Origin: a virus
Virus record (IMG/VR): IMGVR_UViG_3300012212_000033
Location: 1-20,263 of that record
Strand: one strand, 5' to 3'
DNA length: 20,263 nucleotides
The translations under genes were made by a program, and so were the position numbers. The notes beneath the pieces are model-generated. The model saw nothing but the letters and a program-made list of their open reading frames with translations, was not told where the DNA came from and made no database searches. This document shows, in pieces, positions 15,229-20,263 of this stretch (positions are counted from its first letter, which is position 1; each line of letters starts with the position of its first letter).

Positions 15229-15911
15229 TGAAAGTTCACGTAACGGTTGCCTGGGCAATAAAAGAACGCATAGGAAATGAGTGGGTGACAATACTTGAGA
15301 AGTTCAACCTGCTTACCACGTATGGTCTCACGGCCTTCGCTGCGGCCCCGTCTGGTGGTTACGTCGCTCCGGTGTATCTCATTATAGAGCAGACCAAAAC
15401 GACACTTGTTTCTAGTTACATAGCTGGTGTGTCGTCTATACAGACCGTAGCAGACCCAACCATTGGAGGAGATAACCAACTGGTCCTTGGTGTAGGGCAG
15501 GTAGGTCAGGAAACGGTAACCTACTCTTCTAAAACAGGGAGCGGCCCGTATACATTTACTTTGACTGCCCCTACTATAAACCCCCATACCTCAGGGGACT
15601 TTGTGTGCCGAGCGGTGAGGAGTGCGGATACTCTAGCCAGTGTAGTAAGTGAAGCGCAATATGATCCTACGTATGCTGCGGGTAAAAGAGTAGCACAAAC
15701 AGCCTTCTATTCTCCGGCTACCGGTCAGAATACCATGCAATTCTTCATTGCGGGAATTCAGGCGACGAGTATATACTTTTCTCATGTGGGCCTGGCAGAC
15801 TCTCCAACCATTGGTGCGGGCAACTTACATAATTATGCTGCGTTTGGGTATAACCACAACAATACGAATGACGTGGAAATAGACGTGACGTGGGCGTTGA
15901 CTACGAGTTAG
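15225..15911 (+). CDS. Minor tail / baseplate protein (228 aa)
   Basis: A beta-rich 228-residue protein whose ATG overlaps the previous stop (ATGA); a second in-frame ATG at 15228 is equally usable. The opening KVHVTVAWAIKERIGNEWVT and the later GYVAPVYLIIEQTKTTLVSS are followed by QETVTYSSKTGSGPYTFTLT, a strand-turn-strand pattern found in phage tail proteins. The C-terminal half has GQNTMQFFIAGIQATSIYFS and ends in a strand, DVEIDVTWALTTS. I recognise no specific family. The context between tail tip and fibre genes indicates a tail-tip or upper-fibre component, possibly an adaptor for the next gene product. Confidence 0.65.
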   Translation: MMKVHVTVAWAIKERIGNEWVTILEKFNLLTTYGLTAFAAAPSGGYVAPVYLIIEQTKTTLVSSYIAGVSSIQTVADPTIGGDNQLVLGVGQVGQETVTYSSKTGSGPYTFTLTAPTINPHTSGDFVCRAVRSADTLASVVSEAQYDPTYAAGKRVAQTAFYSPATGQNTMQFFIAGIQATSIYFSHVGLADSPTIGAGNLHNYAAFGYNHNNTNDVEIDVTWALTTS

Positions 15912-15918
15912 GTAAAGC

Positions 15919-16866
15919 ATGCCATTAACAACAAGGACAAACGGGAGTCTTTCCCCGAATATTATTACCTCTGCTTGGTTCAATGATTTCAAAGATCTAT
16001 TGACGGGTGTTATGGTAGACCAGGAAGTATCCATAAAAAACAATCTGGCCATGCTCTCGCTCGGCGCACCCCCCTCTGTTGCCCCGGCAGGTTCTTTAGC
16101 GGCTAGTACGGTTCTTGGAATAGGGCTATACAAATATGTGTATACCTATGTGAGTGCTGATGGAGAAAGTACACCCTCACCCGTGTTCCAAATCACTACA
16201 ACCTCTACCAATCAGAAGGTTAATCTCACCGCAGTTGCCGTAGGACCAACAGGTACCACCGCAAGGAAAGTATACCGAACCATTGTCGCCGGTAGTGTAC
16301 TAAAACTCCTTACAACTATAGGTGATAATACTACCACGACATTCTCTGATGCAATAGCTGACGGGAGCCTTGGGGTTGCTGCCCCTGGATACAACAGCTT
16401 TGGGGGGAGTATTATTACAAAGGACTCAGGAGGGGTCATAAGGGGTGGTCTAACAAGTGATGGCACTATGCTTATGTCTATGTCACCTGTGCTACTTACA
16501 GGAGGTACGGCTGGTACAGCAGAGATGTACCAGTGGATGCAAGGCACGATAAAGACTACTTGGATTGTACTCAACGGCTTTCGTACAGCAGGAGCAGACC
16601 AGTTCTTTACTCTCCCGTCTCCTTACACAAAGGCTGTTCGTATATGGTCTCAGGGGACACTCACATGGGCGGCAATGGCAGGGGGAGCAGCGCAAACCGT
16701 AACTATATACGTAACTGGTGCTGGGGCTGGGGGTGCTACGACAGCCGCAAGTACGAACATCTTTGCAGATAACCAGGGCTTTGTAGCGCAGCCAATAGAT
16801 CAGGTAAGACTCAACTCCGGTTGGGCTTCTAATAAAGACGGCGTAATTATACTAGAAGGAAAATAA
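15919..16866 (+). CDS. Tail fibre-like protein with fibronectin-type repeat
   Basis: A 315-residue Thr/Gly/Ala-rich protein. Residues of about 65-155 form an Ig/fibronectin-like unit: LYKYVYTYVSADGESTPSPV, then VAVGPTGTTARKVYRT and IGDNTTTTFSDAIADGSLG, the GE--PS ... RKVYRT ... DN-TTTF-D signature common in phage fibres. The N-terminal 50 residues (SAWFNDFKDLLTGVM) look like an attachment helix, and the C-terminal 130 residues are beta-rich, ending in DGVIILEGK. It is likely a trimeric receptor-binding or accessory fibre. ATG 15919 lies seven bases after the previous stop with TTAGG upstream. No reverse transcriptase or variable repeat suggestive of a diversity-generating element is near it. 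Confidence 0.75.
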   Translation: MPLTTRTNGSLSPNIITSAWFNDFKDLLTGVMVDQEVSIKNNLAMLSLGAPPSVAPAGSLAASTVLGIGLYKYVYTYVSADGESTPSPVFQITTTSTNQKVNLTAVAVGPTGTTARKVYRTIVAGSVLKLLTTIGDNTTTTFSDAIADGSLGVAAPGYNSFGGSIITKDSGGVIRGGLTSDGTMLMSMSPVLLTGGTAGTAEMYQWMQGTIKTTWIVLNGFRTAGADQFFTLPSPYTKAVRIWSQGTLTWAAMAGGAAQTVTIYVTGAGAGGATTAASTNIFADNQGFVAQPIDQVRLNSGWASNKDGVIILEGK

Positions 16867-16867
16867 C

Positions 16868-17197
16868 ATGGCAGCAGTTTCAGGAGTACACCGAACCATC
16901 GCAATCCCTTATAGTGGTGAAGGACAAGATGGTAGTTTTGATGAATTGGCACTAGTCGCCCTTATCCCTGCCCTGGTAGTAACCCCGGCGAACACGTTGA
17001 CCCCTGCTTTCTCTTTAGACTTTGAGGAGTTCTGGCAGTACTCAGGGGGGTCCTTCCATTTCGCTCGTATTGTCAGGGTTGAATTTCTTCTCACTGTAGC
17101 AGGTGACGCAGTAGTGGCAGGTAATCTTTCAGCTTTTCAGACCTCTCTTGGTAAGACTATTGCCACGTGGTCTGAAACAATTAGTTACGGTTGGTAA
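16868..17197 (+). CDS. Small unknown protein (109 aa), probable tail-associated
   Basis: A 109-residue beta-rich protein two bases after the fibre gene, with AAGGA seven to eight bases before its ATG. It has hydrophobic strands (LALVALIPALVVTP, RVEFLLTVAGDAVVAG), aromatic turns (FEEFWQYSGGSFHFA) and a C-terminal TIATWSETISYGW. There is no signal peptide or clear membrane helix. I do not recognise it. Position suggests a small fibre-tip, fibre-chaperone or virion protein; none of these is shown by sequence. Confidence 0.6.
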   Translation: MAAVSGVHRTIAIPYSGEGQDGSFDELALVALIPALVVTPANTLTPAFSLDFEEFWQYSGGSFHFARIVRVEFLLTVAGDAVVAGNLSAFQTSLGKTIATWSETISYGW

Positions 17198-17212
17198 ATA
17201 GGCTAACATTGT

Positions 17213-17692
17213 ATGACAGATCAATCGAATAACAGTGGAGACCAGGCAGCGCTTCTAGTCCAGCAATTGACTAAGGCGCTGCAAGATACTCGATCGGACG
17301 CAAACAAACAGCTTATTGAGCTAGATCAGAAGCTAGAAAGACTCACCCCTAAGATAGAGCAGGTACAACGTGATCTTCTTCTACTACAAGCAGACATGCG
17401 TACTCAGTTTGTACCCCGCACAGAGTATGAACCAAGACACAAGGTTATTGAGGAGAAGATAGCCTACTACGATCGTATTATACTGGATTCTCGACCACAG
17501 CAAGAGCGGTTCATTCGCATGGAGTCTTCTCTCAACGTACACGACAAGATCTTTAACGATCACGCAAAGTTAATTGAAGAACTTGATGCAAGACAAAGGG
17601 GGGCTGGGGCGAGGATTATACCTATCATAGCTGCCATTGTCTCCGGTCTTGCACTCGCACTTAACTTCCTTTCTCACGTGAATTTCAAGTAG
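17213..17692 (+). CDS. Coiled-coil protein with C-terminal membrane anchor, lysis-associated
   Basis: A 159-residue protein. Residues of about 12-62 and 95-130 have coiled-coil heptads (LIELDQKLERLTPKIEQVQR is clear), with FVPRTEYEPRHKVIEEKI between them. The C-terminus is a single hydrophobic helix (IIPIIAAIVSGLALALNFL, about 136-154) preceded by positive residues, and ends FK. This long-soluble-coil plus tail-anchor build recalls XhlA-type or other phage proteins found beside holin genes. The VPR-EYE motif also recurs in such proteins, as I remember them. It may recruit or regulate the lysin or holin at the membrane. The ribosome site is weak. Confidence 0.65.
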   Translation: MTDQSNNSGDQAALLVQQLTKALQDTRSDANKQLIELDQKLERLTPKIEQVQRDLLLLQADMRTQFVPRTEYEPRHKVIEEKIAYYDRIILDSRPQQERFIRMESSLNVHDKIFNDHAKLIEELDARQRGAGARIIPIIAAIVSGLALALNFLSHVNFK

Positions 17693-17701
17693 GGGGTTAA
17701 G

Positions 17702-17878
17702 ATGGAAATCGTAATACCAGACAGCACGCGAGCGGCCTATGTAGCTATCGTTCTTACTATTAACATGCTCACGAATCTTTATATTGTGTTTAGACTACTC
17801 TACTTAGATTACAGAGACAGGAAGCAAAGAAAGAAAGCACTCCACTCTATAGTGCCTAAGGAAAATGGAACTAGTTGA
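17702..17878 (+). CDS. Small membrane protein (58 aa), holin candidate
   Basis: ATG 17702 is preceded by AGGGGGTTAAG, a good ribosome site. The 58 residues have one hydrophobic helix (about 12-35, YVAIVLTINMLTNLYIVFRL) followed by a basic cytoplasmic-type tail (DYRDRKQRKKALH). Size, single helix and basic tail, immediately upstream of a lysin gene, fit a class III holin, antiholin or lysis accessory. It overlaps the next tiny gene by 14 bases. No family was recognised. Confidence 0.6.
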   Translation: MEIVIPDSTRAAYVAIVLTINMLTNLYIVFRLLYLDYRDRKQRKKALHSIVPKENGTS

Positions 17879-18002
17879 TCTCATAATTATCCTGGTCATA
17901 CTTGCAGTAGATGTTTGTATGCTGGTCATAATGATTAAGGACTACGACCTAAGGTATAAGGCCAGGTATGGAGACAACCCCAGTAAAAGGAGGAAAAAGT
18001 GA
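17865..18002 (+). CDS. Very small membrane protein (45 aa), holin/antiholin candidate
   Basis: ATG 17865 lies inside the preceding gene's end, with AAGGA two bases upstream (short spacing). The 45 residues begin MELVDLIIILVILAVDVCML, a hydrophobic helix reaching about residue 25, and end in a basic tail (PSKRRKK). Its last codons AGT-AAA-AGG-AGG-AAA-AAG contain the lysin Shine-Dalgarno site, and its TGA overlaps the lysin GTG. That nesting strongly suggests coupled expression with the lysin. The role is not established by sequence. Confidence 0.55.
   Translation: MELVDLIIILVILAVDVCMLVIMIKDYDLRYKARYGDNPSKRRKK
17985..17998 (+). promoter_or_regulatory. Consensus ribosome site for the lysin GTG start
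   Basis: AAAAGGAGG at 17985-17993 with an AAAAA spacer precedes GTG 17999. It is encoded inside the Lys/Arg-rich C-terminus of the 45-residue membrane protein, and it supports GTG 17999 as the lysin start. Confidence 0.85.
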
Positions 18003-19816
18003 CACAGGCTCTATATGTGGATATAAGTGAGCATCAGCCGGAACATATTGACTGGAAAGCATATGTAGCGTGGTCAAGACAAGGGGATGGTATTGCCAGG
18101 GTTGCTCTACGATCTAGCTATGGTACTGGATTTGTAGACGCAAAGTATCGAGCGTACTTGGAAGGAGCAAGGGCGGCAGGAGTAGACATGGTTTTCCACT
18201 ACCACTATGCCTATCCACAATATAATCCAAGACCCGAAGACGAGGCAGACTGGCAGTTTTCCATTGTGGGAGATCTCAGTGCTTATCCCAACGACGTATA
18301 CATGCTTGACATGGAAGAGAACGTGGTAGATGGTCAGAGCACAGACAGCGCTTGGGCTTTGGCATGGCTACAGAGGCAAGAGAAAAATACCCGACGCATC
18401 CCTGTTATCTACGCCTCCGCAAGCATGGTAGCCAACCGCCTGCAAAATGGAAACCTTACGCGCTACCCACTAATACTTGCAACCTGGAACTACGACCCCT
18501 CCTCTCCACCTCCTTCTCCGGGTCCTTGGGCAACGTATAGAGCATGGCAATATAGTGATAAGCTTTCCGGGGTTCCTGGTTTTGGATCGGCGGTTGTTGA
18601 TAGTAATGTTTTCTTAGGGGGGCAGCAAATGACTTTTACAAATAATGGTATGGTTATGGATCTCCGCAAGAGCTACCAGTTGACAGACGGAGAATCTCAG
18701 GACAGGTGCGGTCCCTGGTCTGTAGCAGAACTACGCTACGCAGGGCCACCAACAAAGGGTCCTACTGGTAGTTCAGAAGATATACACCGTTGGGCGCATA
18801 TAGAGTACGAGAAGTACATTGGCCCCGATATCACAAGCGATCAAAATGGCAGTAGTGTAGAAAATATGCACCAGTTCATGGCAGATACAAAGCTCCACTA
18901 TTGGGATATAGATGCTATTACTCCTGCAAGTAGCCGCGCTAATGATATTGCCAGGATCAAGAGAGCACTAGATTCGGGCTACCCTGTACTCGTAACCGTG
19001 AATGAGTTATCTGTCATTCGTAAAGATGGCTCTAATCCATATCCCTGGCAACCGGGGCTGGGTCCAGTCAATCACGTATTCACGATTGTAGGGCATACCA
19101 GTGATGGCTTTTTCCTGGTAGCCGATGAGCTTAACCAGAGCGATGCGTGGCCTGATAAGTATAAGCAGTCTGCTCTAGAAATACATTGGGCGAGCGTGGT
19201 TCAGGTAATTGGACCGGATGCTGCGAACCCCTGGTTAAAGACTATTCCCAAGGGTGATCCATTACAATACCCGGCAGGATTTAGCGCACAAACAGATACA
19301 ATGTTAGGAGAAATTATGGGCGCACCAAAAGGATGGAAGCTCTCAGCAGACGGGAAGAAGCTCACTGCTCCGAATGGGGTGGATGTTGTACTAGGCTTCA
19401 AAGATAAGGTTCTTAATTCTACTTGGGATGCGGGGAATGTACCACTGTTTCCACAAAAAGGTGTGCCAAGTGTGCAGTTCCATGCAAGCTTTGGACCCGG
19501 AGACGTGCAGTTCTTTAGGGATGGTATGTTGTGGTATAGCAAGGCTAAAGGGGTTATCTGGGAGAGCCAGTTAGGTGCCGAGATCTACGCACGTACGCAG
19601 GCTATGGACCAACTAGCCACGCAGAGGGATCAGCTACTAGAGCAGGTAGCGACACTCAACCAGACTATTGTAGCGCTCACTGCTCAAGTGGGAAGTGTGG
19701 GGGGAATTACCCCTGAATTACAAGCTGTTATTAATAGTGGTATGGCGACCCTTCAAACTATCGAAGCGACGATTGACGGAATTGAAGCCCTACTACAGCC
19801 ATACGTCAAGGAGTAA
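17999..19816 (+). CDS. Dual-enzyme lysin: GH25 muramidase + C39-like peptidase
   Basis: A 605-residue cell-wall hydrolase. Residues 1-210 form a GH25 lysozyme domain: LYVDISEHQ with Asp8, YMLDMEEN with Asp104/Glu106, RAWQYSD (182-187) and VDSNVF with Asp201, matching the family's acidic active-site residues, which cleave the glycan chain. Residues of about 226-405 resemble a C39 cysteine peptidase: QDRCGPWSVAEL with Cys237, then GPVNHVFTIVGHTSDGFFLV with His359 and Asp376 in VADEL, a plausible Cys-His-Asp set. Residues of about 443-480 (GWKLSADGKKLTAPNG, then VVLGFKDKVL) form a short domain I associate with Ktedonobacteria. A coiled coil (about 532-600) ends the protein. There is no signal peptide, so release should need the neighbouring holin. 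A virion-associated role is less likely from position. Confidence 0.88.
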   Translation: MTQALYVDISEHQPEHIDWKAYVAWSRQGDGIARVALRSSYGTGFVDAKYRAYLEGARAAGVDMVFHYHYAYPQYNPRPEDEADWQFSIVGDLSAYPNDVYMLDMEENVVDGQSTDSAWALAWLQRQEKNTRRIPVIYASASMVANRLQNGNLTRYPLILATWNYDPSSPPPSPGPWATYRAWQYSDKLSGVPGFGSAVVDSNVFLGGQQMTFTNNGMVMDLRKSYQLTDGESQDRCGPWSVAELRYAGPPTKGPTGSSEDIHRWAHIEYEKYIGPDITSDQNGSSVENMHQFMADTKLHYWDIDAITPASSRANDIARIKRALDSGYPVLVTVNELSVIRKDGSNPYPWQPGLGPVNHVFTIVGHTSDGFFLVADELNQSDAWPDKYKQSALEIHWASVVQVIGPDAANPWLKTIPKGDPLQYPAGFSAQTDTMLGEIMGAPKGWKLSADGKKLTAPNGVDVVLGFKDKVLNSTWDAGNVPLFPQKGVPSVQFHASFGPGDVQFFRDGMLWYSKAKGVIWESQLGAEIYARTQAMDQLATQRDQLLEQVATLNQTIVALTAQVGSVGGITPELQAVINSGMATLQTIEATIDGIEALLQPYVKE

Positions 19817-19820
19817 TTAT

Positions 19821-20243
19821 ATGTCTTTTTCTAATGATGTGGCACCAGTGCTATTATCACTCGCCCCTCTCTATGTCCCCGTCCTCTTAGCCTTCCTCAC
19901 AGTCTTTGTCACGAATGTCTTTGCGCGGATGCCTGCCAGTGCCAGGTCCGTGGTTGCAACTATTGTACAGACCGCAGTGAACGCTGTTGAGCAGACCGCA
20001 GCCGGTAAAGGACTCACACCAGAGGAGAAGAAGGCCCTAGCCCTGCAATTCATACACGACCAGCTAGCGCACTTCAAATTGAACGTGCCTGACTCTGTGG
20101 TAATCCCATTGCTTGAAGAGGCGGTACTCATTCTTGATCTTGCTAAGGGGGATGCCCCAGTACAGGTTCCTGTTTCTGCCCAGCGCTCAGGAGGTTCCGC
20201 ACTGAAGGCCGGTGTTGTTTACCCTCTAGAAACCAGCAAGTAA
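19821..20243 (+). CDS. Holin, LL-H-like
   Basis: A 140-residue protein. ATG 19821 has AAGGAG (19808-19813) seven bases upstream. The frame stays open back to 19695, but that would overlap the lysin by over 120 bases without a ribosome site. One membrane helix (about 10-32, VLLSLAPLYVPVLLAFLTVF) is followed by an amphipathic region, SVVATIVQTAVNAVEQTAAG, then EEKKALALQFIHDQL and a C-terminal helix SVVIPLLEEAVLIL. This is the pattern of the phage LL-H holin family: membrane helix, V-AVEQ, then KK--A---I with an I--L-E-AV end. It forms the membrane lesion that frees the lysin. The last 20 residues are Ser/Gly-rich. Only 20 bases follow its stop. Confidence 0.8.
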   Translation: MSFSNDVAPVLLSLAPLYVPVLLAFLTVFVTNVFARMPASARSVVATIVQTAVNAVEQTAAGKGLTPEEKKALALQFIHDQLAHFKLNVPDSVVIPLLEEAVLILDLAKGDAPVQVPVSAQRSGGSALKAGVVYPLETSK

Positions 20244-20263
20244 CAAAAGACCCGGAAGCAAGC

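Noticed and set aside
15225-17197. Diversity-generating retroelement acting on the fibre genes
   Set aside because: No reverse transcriptase, template repeat or adenine-rich variable repeat is visible near the fibre genes in this window.
19695-20243. Longer form of the last gene starting within the lysin
   Set aside because: It would overlap the lysin by more than 120 bases; ATG 19821 has AAGGAG at ideal spacing and begins the recognisable holin.
1-20263. Defence, anti-defence, CRISPR, tRNA, integrase or mobile element content
   Set aside because: The whole window is accounted for by virion and lysis genes in canonical order; no direct-repeat arrays, tRNA-like folds or recombinase motifs were seen.
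20244-20263. Terminator after the holin gene
   Set aside because: Only 20 bases remain, with no hairpin or T-run; any terminator would be outside the window.

Overview
The window is a gene-dense, single-strand block of a tailed-phage (siphovirus-type) genome or prophage. It runs from a 5'-truncated terminase large subunit to the lysis genes, with every gene on the + strand. Stops and starts mostly overlap (TAATG, ATGA, TAGTG) or lie within about 20 bases of each other. I see no integrase, repressor, tRNA, IS element, CRISPR array or defence gene.

Layout. Packaging and head (1-5417): TerL (partial), portal, a small conserved protein, S78-like prohead protease, candidate scaffold, HK97-fold major capsid protein. 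Neck (5418-7345): a 91-base non-coding leader with a hairpin, gp6-like head-tail connector, gp10-like neck protein, a tiny Cys/His putative zinc-binding protein, probable tail terminator. Tail (7358-13075): two similar small beta-rich proteins, tail tube protein (apparently with a non-canonical ATC start), a small unknown, tail assembly chaperones G and GT joined by a predicted -1 frameshift, a 52-residue two-helix membrane protein, and the tape measure protein. Tail tip and fibres (13075-17197): a large tail-tip protein carrying an inserted lectin-like domain, a minor tail protein, a fibre-like protein with a fibronectin-type repeat, and a small unknown. Lysis (17213-20243): a coiled-coil protein with a C-terminal membrane anchor, two very small single-helix membrane proteins, a two-enzyme lysin (GH25 muramidase plus C39-like cysteine peptidase), and an LL-H-type holin.

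Host. The GH25/C39 lysin, the LL-H-like holin, the absence of spanin-like genes and strong Shine-Dalgarno sites fit a host without an outer membrane. The lysin's region of about residues 445-480 and the lectin-like insert recall sequences I associate with Ktedonobacteria (Chloroflexota) and their phages. That assignment is from memory and needs a database search.

How it works together: protease, scaffold and capsid build the procapsid; portal and TerL fill it; connector and neck proteins close it; the tail tube polymerises on the tape measure with G/GT chaperone help; tip and fibre proteins recognise the host; lysin and small membrane proteins release progeny. I do not see a wholly new system. 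The most notable points are the ATC start, the unannotated-type -1 frameshift, the capsid-connector hairpin, the dual-enzyme lysin and the cluster of small membrane proteins.
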